From Zoogloeaceae bacterium (GTDB lineage: Bacteria > Pseudomonadota > Gammaproteobacteria > Burkholderiales > Rhodocyclaceae): DNA of 22,735 nt. Positions 1-7,633 of the stretch are shown here, piece by piece. A program made the position numbers and the translations under genes. Numbering within the stretch: position 1 is the first letter of the stretch; every line of letters begins with the position of its first letter. The DNA lies in the NCBI GenBank assembly GCA_031273145.1, contig JAISSL010000037.1:1-22735 (forward strand), in the 5' to 3' direction. The notes beneath the pieces were generated by a model. It was not told the DNA's origin. It saw nothing but the letters and a program-made list of their open reading frames with translations, and searched no databases.

Positions 1-152
1 CCACCAGATGCTACAAAATTTCTGCAAATTATATCACAGGCAAAAATTTTGTCATGTTTTAGTTTGAAATGCTTTGAGTCGTATCAAATTGGAGTGTCAA
101 TACCTTGTTGCAATCCGAAGATGATGGGAACAGAATGCATCTCTCATTCTAG
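1..152. other. AT-rich non-coding stretch with an inverted repeat
   Basis: No plausible gene is seen here. The stretch is clearly more AT-rich than the rest of the window. A perfect 9-bp inverted repeat (ACAAAATTT at 13-21, AAATTTTGT at 44-52) is separated by 22 nt. It lies beyond the 3' end of trkH and the repeat cluster, so it may belong to the flank of a gene outside the window. Its function is unknown. Confidence 0.5.
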
Positions 153-328
153 CCTACGCGGGAATGACGAGTGGATTCCGCGACTTCGCGCGGAATGACA
201 GAGTGTTGCGGGTGGCAGGTCTTGCGGGCGGCATCCGCCGCCCCTACGGACAAATTCAACGACACCACGCATTGAAAGAGGTGCCGCGCATTGAACAACT
301 CGTAGGGGACGCAACCTGCGTCCCGTCA
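153..328. repeat. Cluster of dispersed palindromic intergenic repeats
   Basis: Several short hairpins sit back to back downstream of trkH. ATTCCGCG (175-182) pairs with CGCGGAAT (189-196). GGGCGGC (226-232) pairs with GCCGCCC (237-243). GGGACGCA (306-313) pairs with TGCGTCCC (317-324). CCCCTACG (241-248) is the inverse of CGTAGGGG (301-308), so the last two hairpins may form one larger element. The related words GCGGGAATGACG and GCGGAATGACA occur at either end of the first unit. Repeats of this look are common between genes in proteobacterial genomes. The cluster may act as a transcription stop or mRNA stabiliser for trkH, which is inference. A 71-codon minus-strand frame across it is repeat-derived and not a gene. 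Confidence 0.75.
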
Positions 329-369
329 TAGCCCGCAAATTAACAATTTCCGTCTGCAAAACGCAAGAC

Positions 370-1824
370 CTATTTTTTCCAGAAGGCCGGGGTCAGGGTG
401 ACCAGCAGGGTGAAGATTTCAAGGCGTCCCAGGAGCATGGCAAAGGCGCATACCCAGGTCTGGAACAGGCTTAGACCCGCGTAGCTCCCTGCCGGACCTA
501 CTTCTCCCAGACCGGGGCCGGTGTTGTTCAGGGACGCAACCGTGGCGGAAAAGGCAGTGATGATTTCCATCCCGGAAAAAGAAAGCACCAGCGTCAAAGT
601 AACAAGGCTCACCATGTAGATAAAACTGAAGGCCAAAACCGCAAACAGCATATTGGACGGAATCGAGCGTCCGCCCAGTTTGACCGGGTGCACGGCGGCA
701 GGGTGCATGGCGCGGAGCAGTTCCCGATAAACCTGCTTGTAAAGCAGAATAGCGCGCATCATCTTGATGCCGCCGCCAGTAGAACCAGTGCAGGAGACAA
801 AACTGCACAAAAAAAGCATCCACAAGGGCGCGAAGAAAGGCCAGAAATCGTAGTCCGTCGAAGTAAAACCCGCCGTCGTGGCAATGGATACGACATTGAA
901 AGCCGCATATCGGAACGTGGTTCCGCTGGTCTCGTAGGCGTGAAAATTCCAGAGATAAAAGGTAATCAGCAGCACGCTTGCCAGCAGGACGCCCAAAAAC
1001 CAGAGAATTTCCGGGTCGCGCAGATACGCGCGCAGGTCAATGTTCGCCATGACCGCATAATGGGTCGAAAAGTTCATCCCGGCAATCAGCATGAACAGAA
1101 CGGCAATGCCTTCGATCAGGGGAGAATTCCAGTAGGCAAAGCTCGCGTCATGCGTGGAAAAGCCGCCCAGCGAGACGGTGGAAAAGGCATGGCAGAGCGC
1201 ATCGAAAGCCTCCATCCCCGCCCAGTAATAGGCCAGCCCGCACAGCGCCGTAATCCCGACATAGACCAGCCACAATCCCTTCGCGGTCTGGGCAATGCGC
1301 GGAGTAAGGCGGGTATCTTTCATCGGCCCCGGCGTTTCCGCCTTGAACATCTGCCGTCCCCCAATGCCGAGCATGGGGAGAATGGCAACCGCCAGCACGA
1401 TCAAGCCCATGCCGCCCAGCCAGATGATGAGATGTCGCCAGAGATTGATGGAAACCGGCAGCAAATCCAGGCCGGGCAGCACCGTTGCGCCGGTGGAAGT
1501 CAGACCGGAAGCCGCCTCGAAATAGGCTTTGGTAAACCCGATGTCGAGTTGCGTATAAAAAGGAATTGCGGCAAACACCGGCAGCACCGACCAGACCAGC
1601 ACGACGAGCAAGAAACCATCGCGCACATTGAGTTCGCGCTTGTGTCGCCGGGTCATGCTCCACAAAAACAGGCCGCTGCCGCCCGTCATGAAAAAGGCAA
1701 GGTCGTAGGCCGTTTCCGCGCCATCGTGAGAAAAATGCGCCATCAGGAGCGGCGCAAGCAGAGTCAAGGAAAACAGCGCCAGCACCATGCCAAAGGCACG
1801 AATGACCGGAAAGAAACGTTCCAT
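370..1824 (-). CDS. trkH: Trk potassium uptake membrane subunit TrkH
   Basis: This is the channel-forming inner-membrane subunit of the Trk potassium uptake system; it works with cytoplasmic TrkA. The 484-residue product has the usual family length and many hydrophobic segments. The four pore-loop regions are recognisable by GLTSTGATVLPG, FSTVSLGGFSTHD, TTAGFTSTDYD and SLNNTGPGLGEVG, which carry the conserved filter glycines. The C-terminus LGRLEIFTLLVTLTPAFWKK is typical. The ATG is preceded by GGCGGGTGAG, a usable ribosome site. It is the last gene of the minus-strand run. It is separated from trkA by a 185-bp gap that holds a MITE-like repeat, so its cotranscription with trkA may be affected. 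Confidence 0.96.
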   Translation of the reverse strand: MERFFPVIRAFGMVLALFSLTLLAPLLMAHFSHDGAETAYDLAFFMTGGSGLFLWSMTRRHKRELNVRDGFLLVVLVWSVLPVFAAIPFYTQLDIGFTKAYFEAASGLTSTGATVLPGLDLLPVSINLWRHLIIWLGGMGLIVLAVAILPMLGIGGRQMFKAETPGPMKDTRLTPRIAQTAKGLWLVYVGITALCGLAYYWAGMEAFDALCHAFSTVSLGGFSTHDASFAYWNSPLIEGIAVLFMLIAGMNFSTHYAVMANIDLRAYLRDPEILWFLGVLLASVLLITFYLWNFHAYETSGTTFRYAAFNVVSIATTAGFTSTDYDFWPFFAPLWMLFLCSFVSCTGSTGGGIKMMRAILLYKQVYRELLRAMHPAAVHPVKLGGRSIPSNMLFAVLAFSFIYMVSLVTLTLVLSFSGMEIITAFSATVASLNNTGPGLGEVGPAGSYAGLSLFQTWVCAFAMLLGRLEIFTLLVTLTPAFWKK

Positions 1825-1849
1825 CTCACCCGCCGCCTAAAGCAATTTC

Positions 1850-1999
1850 TGATTAAACGCATACATTTTTACGCATGATGCCCTCTCCCCCTGCCTCTCT
1901 CCCGCAAGCGGGCGAGGGGAGATATTCAGACCCTCTCCCACTTGTGGGAGAGGGTGCCCCGAAGGGGTGGGAGAGGGTAAAAAAATGTACATGATTAAA
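1850..1999. mobile_element. MITE-like hairpin element between trkA and trkH
   Basis: An 8-bp direct repeat TGATTAAA occurs at 1850-1857 and 1992-1999 and brackets a 134-bp segment. Just inside are inverted ends: TACATTTTT (1862-1870) and AAAAATGTA (1981-1989). The core is hairpin-rich: CCCGC/GCGGG around 1900, a perfect 11-bp stem CCCTCTCCCAC (1931-1941) with GTGGGAGAGGG (1944-1954), and CCCC/GGGG at 1957-1967. It has no coding capacity. The CCCTCTCCC/GGGAGAGGG core resembles dispersed REP-like repeats of proteobacteria. The flanking duplication and inverted ends suggest it inserted as a small non-autonomous element. No transposase is present in the window. Confidence 0.6.
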
Positions 2000-2009
2000 G
2001 AGAACCGCT

Positions 2010-3446
2010 TTAAAAAAAGTGAAACCCGACCTGAAACAGTTTCTCGACTTCCTTGACCTGTTTTTTCTGCGTGCAGAACAGGATGACATGATCGTTCGGC
2101 TGGATAACGGAATCGCCATGCGCGATTTCAACCCGCCCCATGCGCTGCTCGAACGAGCCATCGTCGCGCACCTCTATTGGCGTCACATGATGAAAGTCGC
2201 GCACCAGCGCGGCAACCGCCACGCCTTTTGGCCATTCAATCTCGCTGATTTTGCGCCCGATAACGCGGGAGCTGCCGGAATCCCCATGCGCCACAATTTC
2301 CAGAACCTCTGCGGTGCCGCGCATGAGCGAGTGAACCGTCGCCACGTCCCCTTTCCGAATCCGCGCCAGCAGAGAACCAATGGAGACATGCGCCGGGGAG
2401 ATGCCGATGTCAATCAGGCCGCTCTGCGCCATGTCGGCATAGGCGTTCCGGTCAATGAGCGCCACGACCCGTGGGCAACCCATCCGCTTGGCAAGCGAAG
2501 TGGTCACGATGTTGTCCGCGTCGAAATTGGTCAGCGCGAGAAAGATGTCCATTTCCGCGACGTTTTCCTGTTCCAGCAGGTCTTCGTCCGTCGCGCTGCC
2601 GAAAAGCACCAGGGAATCCTTCAGTTCTTCCGCGATGAAGTTGGCGCGGTTTCTGTCCGGCTCGATAATCTTGATTTCATAGCGCCCTTCCAGCGCGGCG
2701 GCGACCCGAAAGCCAATGTTGCCCCCGCCCGCAATCATGATGCGGCGTATCGGGTTGCCGTAAGGCCGTATTTCGCGCAGCGCCAGCCGGATGTGTTCAG
2801 CCGCCGCCACGATAAAGACTTCATCCCCGACTTGCAGATGAACGTCGCCATCCGGGATGATCGGCTTGCCCTGCCGGAAAATGGCGACGATTCTGGCATC
2901 CGCATCGAGCGGCAGATGCGAACGAATTTCCCGAATCGGTTTTGCGAGAAGCGCCCCCCCTGCTTGCGCGTAAAGCCCGATCAGAGACACCCGCCCGCCC
3001 GCGCAATCCAGAACTTCCAGGGCTTCCGGGAATTCGACCAGGCGGGCAATGTATTCGGTGATGGTCTGTTCCGGGCAAATGACGAAGTCGACGGCGAAAT
3101 TTTCCCGCGCAAGCAAGCCCTGGTCGTTGTGAAAGTCGTTGGCGCGCAGACGGGCCACGCGGGTCGGAATGTTGAAAACGCTCTGCGCGATCTTGCAGGC
3201 CACGAGATTGGTCTGGTCGCTCTGGGTCAGCGCAATAATCAGGTCGGCATCTTCGGCGCCCGCATTTTTCAGCACCGAAGGATAGATCGCATTCCCCGCC
3301 ACCACGCGCAGGTCTAAGCGATCCTGCAAGGCAGCCAGCGGCTCGTGGCTGCTGTCAATGACCGTAATGTCGTTTTCTTCCGAAGCAATCAGGTTTTCCG
3401 CGACACTGGCGCCGACCCGCCCCGCGCCAAGAATGATGATCTTCAT
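2010..3446 (-). CDS. trkA: Trk potassium uptake regulatory subunit TrkA
   Basis: This peripheral cytoplasmic protein binds NAD(H) and gates TrkH. The 478-residue product has two tandem RCK halves. Each starts with a Rossmann glycine motif: GAGRVGAS near the N-terminus and AGGGNIGFR near residue 236. Each is followed by a TrkA-C ligand domain. The ending VEKLFQVGFHFF is typical. The ATG is preceded by ACAGGATGCC, a good ribosome site, and the gene starts 16 bp after the NtrX-like regulator stop, so cotranscription with the two-component genes is likely. The next gene in the run is trkH. Confidence 0.96.
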   Translation of the reverse strand: MKIIILGAGRVGASVAENLIASEENDITVIDSSHEPLAALQDRLDLRVVAGNAIYPSVLKNAGAEDADLIIALTQSDQTNLVACKIAQSVFNIPTRVARLRANDFHNDQGLLARENFAVDFVICPEQTITEYIARLVEFPEALEVLDCAGGRVSLIGLYAQAGGALLAKPIREIRSHLPLDADARIVAIFRQGKPIIPDGDVHLQVGDEVFIVAAAEHIRLALREIRPYGNPIRRIMIAGGGNIGFRVAAALEGRYEIKIIEPDRNRANFIAEELKDSLVLFGSATDEDLLEQENVAEMDIFLALTNFDADNIVTTSLAKRMGCPRVVALIDRNAYADMAQSGLIDIGISPAHVSIGSLLARIRKGDVATVHSLMRGTAEVLEIVAHGDSGSSRVIGRKISEIEWPKGVAVAALVRDFHHVTPIEVRDDGSFEQRMGRVEIAHGDSVIQPNDHVILFCTQKKQVKEVEKLFQVGFHFF

Positions 3447-3462
3447 GGCATCCTGTCCGCGT

Positions 3463-4743
3463 TCAGTCCGCCTCGTGCCGCCTGCCTACCGCAATGCCCA
3501 ACTGTTTCATCTTCCGGTAGAGGTGGGTGCGTTCCAGCCCGGAATGTTCGGAGACCCGCGTCATGTTGCCGCGTTCGCAGCGCAGAAGATGCTCGAAATA
3601 GCGTTTTTCAAAATCGTCGCGCGCTTCGCGCAGCGGCAGGGCGAAGAGGTTTTCCAGTTCCGCCGGCAGGGCATTGCGCTGGATGCCCAGATTGGGAACC
3701 AGCCGCGCAAGGTCTTCCTCGCCGATTTCCTCATCCAGGGTGGAAAGCGCCAGACTGCGAATCAGCGCCTGCAAATCGTCCCACAGGGAGAAAATAGCGC
3801 TGGCGTCGCGTCCCGGCCAGTTGGTGCGAATCAGATTGAGCGCGGCGCTGGAAAAATGGCGCATGGGCGATTCGCCCCGCTCGATCATCAGATTCAGGAA
3901 GAGGCTGCAAATCTCCGGCAGGTCGCTGCTGTTCTGAAGCAGATCGGGCAGGAACACGACGACTTCCGAGATCCGCCGCAAGGTGTGCAAATCCCATGCC
4001 TTTTCAGCCAGCGCGTCCAGCGGCTGCGCGATGGCGGCGATGACCAGGATGTTGTACCGGGTCGCCCGATCCAGCGCAAAGGCAAGGTTCATCTGCTGCA
4101 ATTTGCCAAGCGCGGCCAGGTCGCCTACGTAGATCAGCCCGCCTGCCGTCTTTTGCAGGGTTTCCTGACTCAGCGTGCCGGTGGTCTCGCGCAGATTCAG
4201 CCAGGGCGAGCGCGGCCTGTGCAGGGTACGGGCGCAGAGTTCGGCAATCAGGCCGACCCCGCCCTTGATGAGCAGCGCGTGACTGCGGACTGCGGACTGT
4301 TCGAGGCGTTTTTTCAGGTCGCGGAACATGTTGGTATGGCTCAACACATCCAGCGTGACCGGCGGACGCTGCCCGATCCGGTCGTGTTTCAACGCCTTTT
4401 GCGCGGTGGCAAGCAGCTTTTGCAGGGCAATGGGTTTTTCCAGAAAATCCACCGCGCCCAAGCGGGTGGCTTCCACCGCGCTGTCAATCGTGCCGTGCCC
4501 GGACATCATGACGACCGGCATGGTCAGTTGTCCGTTTGCGTTCCATTCCTTCAACAGGGTGACGCCGTCGGTATCCGGCATCCAGATGTCGAGAAGGACC
4601 AGATCGGGGACGCGCTCAATGCGCGCTTCGCGCGCTTCGTTCGCGTTTTCCGCCTGCCGTACCGAATGTCCCTCATCCGAGAGAATTTCGGAAAGCAGTT
4701 CCCGAATGCCTACCTCGTCATCCACAATCAAAATATCAGCCAT
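3463..4743 (-). CDS. NtrX-like response regulator with degenerate AAA+ domain
   Basis: This is the response regulator partner of the adjacent NtrY-like kinase. Residues 1-120 form a receiver domain with acidic pocket D8/D9, phospho-acceptor D52 (LLDIWMPD) and K103 (FLEKP). Residues ~140-330 match the frame of a sigma-54 AAA+ domain, but the motifs are ruined. The Walker A position reads IKGGVGLIAEL, with Ala167 where the Lys should be. The region carrying GAFTGA is deleted. Walker B reads GGLIYVGDL instead of GGTLFLDEI. The C-terminus (~375-426) is a Fis-type helix-turn-helix (NMTRVSEHSGLERTHLYRKM). The product is 426 residues. Phosphorylation and DNA binding look possible, but sigma-54 activation by ATP hydrolysis does not. 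Its start overlaps the kinase stop (TAATG). Its targets may include trkAH, which is inference. Confidence 0.88.
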   Translation of the reverse strand: MADILIVDDEVGIRELLSEILSDEGHSVRQAENANEAREARIERVPDLVLLDIWMPDTDGVTLLKEWNANGQLTMPVVMMSGHGTIDSAVEATRLGAVDFLEKPIALQKLLATAQKALKHDRIGQRPPVTLDVLSHTNMFRDLKKRLEQSAVRSHALLIKGGVGLIAELCARTLHRPRSPWLNLRETTGTLSQETLQKTAGGLIYVGDLAALGKLQQMNLAFALDRATRYNILVIAAIAQPLDALAEKAWDLHTLRRISEVVVFLPDLLQNSSDLPEICSLFLNLMIERGESPMRHFSSAALNLIRTNWPGRDASAIFSLWDDLQALIRSLALSTLDEEIGEEDLARLVPNLGIQRNALPAELENLFALPLREARDDFEKRYFEHLLRCERGNMTRVSEHSGLERTHLYRKMKQLGIAVGRRHEAD

Positions 4744-6962
4744 TATGGGATTCCTCTCAACGTTTGCTGTGTTTCTGCCAGAGGCAGACGGATAGCGATG
4801 CGCGCGCCGCCCTCCGGTTTGTTGTCAATGGTAATTCCGCCGCGATGCTCGTCAATGATTTTTTTCACGATCGGCAGGCCAAGGCCGGTTCCGCGCGCTT
4901 TGGTCGTGACATACGGCTCAAAAAGTCGCGGCAACATCTCAGTCGGAAAACCGTCGCCATTGTCCTCTATTTGTAGCAGGACGGTATCGTTTTCGGCTTC
5001 TGTCTGAATAAAAATTTCTCCCCCCTCCCGATTTTCCAGCGCGTCCTCGCCGTTTCGCAAAAGGTTGTGGATGACCTGGCGCAACTGGTTCGCGTCGCCT
5101 TCAATCCAGGGCAGGTTGCCCTCCAGACGGGTACGAATGGGCGCGTTGGAATGCTCGTAGAGCGTCAATACTTCCAGAATCAGGGCGTTCAAGTCAAGCG
5201 GCACCAATTCCGGCGTAGGCAGGCGGGAATAATCGCGGAAGTTATCCACCATCCGCTTCATCGCCAGAACCTGATTCACGATGGTTTGGGTGGCGCGTTC
5301 CAGAATTTCCAGGTTTTTCCCTTCCAGATGACCGGCCAGCTTGAATTGCAGACGTTCGGCAGAAAGCTGGATGGGAGTGAGCGGATTCTTGATTTCATGC
5401 GCCAGACGCCTTGCCACTTCCCCCCAGGCGATGCTGCGCTGCGCGGCAATCAGGCGGGTGATGTCGTCGAACACCACCACGAAACCGCCGCCCGATACCA
5501 GCGGCAGACTGCTGCCGCGCAGAAGCAGGTTGCGGCGCTGGCTCATCCCGGACAGACTTTCGACTTCAGTCTGTCCCTGCCAGTCCTCTTCGCCGGAATG
5601 GGTAAAATGCGCTTCCAGCCATGCGCCAAGTTCCGGGAAATACTGCCATGCCGCCGCCCGAACGTTGATTTCATCGGAGAGCGCCTCGCCCAGAATGGAG
5701 AGCGCCCCTTCGTTCAGGCTTCGCAACACGCAATCACTATCGAATACCAGCACTCCGGCGGAAAGGTTGGCAAGGATGGATTCCAGATAAGCGCGCGCGC
5801 CTTCCAGTTCGTTCCGGTGTCGTTCCCCTTCCCGCCTTGCGTCGGAGAGTTGCTGGGTCATCTGGTTGAACGATTGGGTCAGTATCCCCAGTTCATCGTC
5901 GCCCTTGGCGATCCGCCGCTGCGAATAATCGCCCTGAGCGACGGCCTCGGTTCCTTCCGCCAGAATGGAAAGCGGCGCGGAAAGGCGACGCGCCAGAAAA
6001 AAAGCGAGGGCAAAGGCCGCCAGCAGCGTCACCAGCAGACTCAACGTGAGGCTCAAGGTATAGATGCGGGTCAATCCCTGGCGGGCAAGCTGCAATTCCT
6101 GATATTCGCTATGCACCAGTTGCACCGCCTCGGCGTTCTGGTTCAGACTTTCCGGGACGCGCTGCGTCAGTTGCACGACGTGCGGCTGCTCGAAAAAATT
6201 GTGGGAGGCAATGGGCAAGAGGACGCGCAGGCGCAATTCCCTGCCATCCGCGCCCTCCCCTGCCATGTCCGCCTCTCCTGCCGCGACCGGCTCGTCAATG
6301 ACCACAATCGGCGACAGAGGCTCCATCCCCGCCAGCGGAGTCGCCAACGCCTGCGCCTGCTTCAATTCGGAAGGCGAAGGCAAGGGCGGCAGGGGTTGGG
6401 TAAAATCCCGCTGGGAACTGATCAGCAATTGTCCGCTAGGCGAAAAAAGCGCAACGGAATCCACAGCAGCCTGTTCACGCAGTCGGGCGATATAGGCGCG
6501 CAAGCCCGCTTCGGGCTGGTCGGCAAGATCGTCCGCAATGCCCAACGCCTTTTGAATCAGCTCACCCTGCAAGTAATCGAAGGCAGAACGCCCCAGATTG
6601 ATGCCGGATTCCAGCGCCTTTTCCACCCGCACATCGAACCAGCTTTCAATCGAGCGGGTAATGAATTGCACCGAGACGGCATAAATCAGAATGCCGGGAA
6701 TCAGCGCAACCATGCCGAACAGCAAGGTGAGTTTGAGTTTCAAGCGCGCGCCGAATTTTCGCGCGCGAATATCCCGCACCAGTCTTCCAATCTGCCAGCC
6801 CAGCAGGAGCAGAAACATGACGGCAATCGTCGCGCTGGCGAAAAAAATCTGCGGATAGCGTTCGCTCATGGCGTCCGCTGAAGTCGAAGTCAGCAGCATG
6901 ATCCAGAGCGCCACGCCGAACACCAGCGTCAGAACGCCCAAAGCCGCAATGACATGCCTCAT
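4743..6962 (-). CDS. NtrY-like membrane sensor histidine kinase
   Basis: This inner-membrane kinase probably phosphorylates the adjacent NtrX-like regulator. The 739-residue product has three N-terminal membrane segments (within ~1-110), an extracytoplasmic region of about 170 residues, a fourth membrane segment and a HAMP linker (ARRLSAPLSILAEGTEAV). A PAS domain follows (LESILANLSAGVLVFDSD). The HisKA H-box is LAHEIKNPLTP, with His about residue 522. The ATPase has an N-box near N633 (VIHNLLRNGEDAL), G1 EDNGDGF at ~666-672 and G2 RGTGLGLPIV at ~690. The start ATG overlaps the DUF4390 stop by 4 nt (ATGA), and the stop overlaps the regulator start by one base. The signal sensed cannot be read from the sequence. 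Confidence 0.92.
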   Translation of the reverse strand: MRHVIAALGVLTLVFGVALWIMLLTSTSADAMSERYPQIFFASATIAVMFLLLLGWQIGRLVRDIRARKFGARLKLKLTLLFGMVALIPGILIYAVSVQFITRSIESWFDVRVEKALESGINLGRSAFDYLQGELIQKALGIADDLADQPEAGLRAYIARLREQAAVDSVALFSPSGQLLISSQRDFTQPLPPLPSPSELKQAQALATPLAGMEPLSPIVVIDEPVAAGEADMAGEGADGRELRLRVLLPIASHNFFEQPHVVQLTQRVPESLNQNAEAVQLVHSEYQELQLARQGLTRIYTLSLTLSLLVTLLAAFALAFFLARRLSAPLSILAEGTEAVAQGDYSQRRIAKGDDELGILTQSFNQMTQQLSDARREGERHRNELEGARAYLESILANLSAGVLVFDSDCVLRSLNEGALSILGEALSDEINVRAAAWQYFPELGAWLEAHFTHSGEEDWQGQTEVESLSGMSQRRNLLLRGSSLPLVSGGGFVVVFDDITRLIAAQRSIAWGEVARRLAHEIKNPLTPIQLSAERLQFKLAGHLEGKNLEILERATQTIVNQVLAMKRMVDNFRDYSRLPTPELVPLDLNALILEVLTLYEHSNAPIRTRLEGNLPWIEGDANQLRQVIHNLLRNGEDALENREGGEIFIQTEAENDTVLLQIEDNGDGFPTEMLPRLFEPYVTTKARGTGLGLPIVKKIIDEHRGGITIDNKPEGGARIAIRLPLAETQQTLRGIP

Positions 6963-7633
6963 GGGGCGGCAGCCTTCGGATTGTCCGCGCCGTTTTCGCC
7001 TGCCGCCTCCAGTCTTGGCGCGGCAGCGGCGTCAGGCACCCTGAATCTCCAGTTTTGCCAGCCCGAATCCAGCATCCATCCGCCTTGTCGCGCGCCGCCG
7101 CCAAAGGAGGCGCTCACCTGAAAGAGCTTGGGCAGTCGGGCGGTATCCAGCCGCATCCGCAGACGGGCATCCAGCCTTTCGCCCGGCGAAAGCGATTGAT
7201 CGGTAATCTGCCAGTAATGGACAAACGCAAGCGCCTGTAATGCCGAAGCCAGATCGGGAAAAGTCTGATGCAGCGTCCCGGTGGTCAGGCGATACTGGCG
7301 AGTCAAGGCATGGTAATTGAGGCGCCGGGTCTGGCTGGTCTTGGCAACCGTCTGATTGAGCCAGTACCAGCGCGACCTTTCCAGCTCGAATTCCAGAATG
7401 AAAAAAAGCGAAATTCCCTTTTTGACGACCTCTTCCAGCGAGGGCGTGAAATTTATTTTCGCCGTGGTGGAAAGGACGTACCCCGCCTCAATCCCCGCCT
7501 CAATCGTGGGGTTGGGCAGCTCAATGCCTTCTGCTCTTACCGCGCCGGAAAAAAGAATGGCGAAAAAGTTAAGTAAAAGCCAGAAGATGAGCCGGTCAGA
7601 ATTGTTTTTGCAGCAGCGCATAGTAAAAGCCAT
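6959..7633 (-). CDS. DUF4390 family exported protein
   Basis: This protein of unknown function recurs between rsmB and ntrYX-like genes in betaproteobacteria. A signal-peptide-like N-terminus (LIFWLLLNFFAILFSGAVRA) is followed by a soluble domain of about 190 residues and a low-complexity Ala/Pro-rich tail. The ATG at 7633 is chosen because CGGAACAAG lies just before it. ATG 7621 is also possible, and 7681 would give a longer N-terminus in front of the signal. All choices overlap the 3' end of rsmB, so translation is probably coupled. Its stop overlaps the kinase start by 4 nt. Export and tight linkage suggest a link to periplasmic sensing by the NtrY-like kinase, which is inference. Confidence 0.8.
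   Translation of the reverse strand: MAFTMRCCKNNSDRLIFWLLLNFFAILFSGAVRAEGIELPNPTIEAGIEAGYVLSTTAKINFTPSLEEVVKKGISLFFILEFELERSRWYWLNQTVAKTSQTRRLNYHALTRQYRLTTGTLHQTFPDLASALQALAFVHYWQITDQSLSPGERLDARLRMRLDTARLPKLFQVSASFGGGARQGGWMLDSGWQNWRFRVPDAAAAPRLEAAGENGADNPKAAAP

Noticed and set aside
144..359. 71-codon minus-strand open frame
   Set aside because: It runs entirely through the palindromic repeat cluster; its translation is the kind of spurious protein produced by such repeats.
688..1878. 396-codon plus-strand open frame opposite trkH
   Set aside because: It is antisense to a well-conserved gene, its product is rich in Arg/Gln/His as expected of a GC-rich shadow frame, and it matches no recognisable family. 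The same holds for the long plus-strand frames opposite trkA, the kinase and pilB.
1881..1977. CRISPR-like repeated words
   Set aside because: The repeated CCCTCTCCC/GGGAGAGGG words are inverted and form hairpins; there are no evenly spaced direct repeats with unique spacers anywhere in the window.
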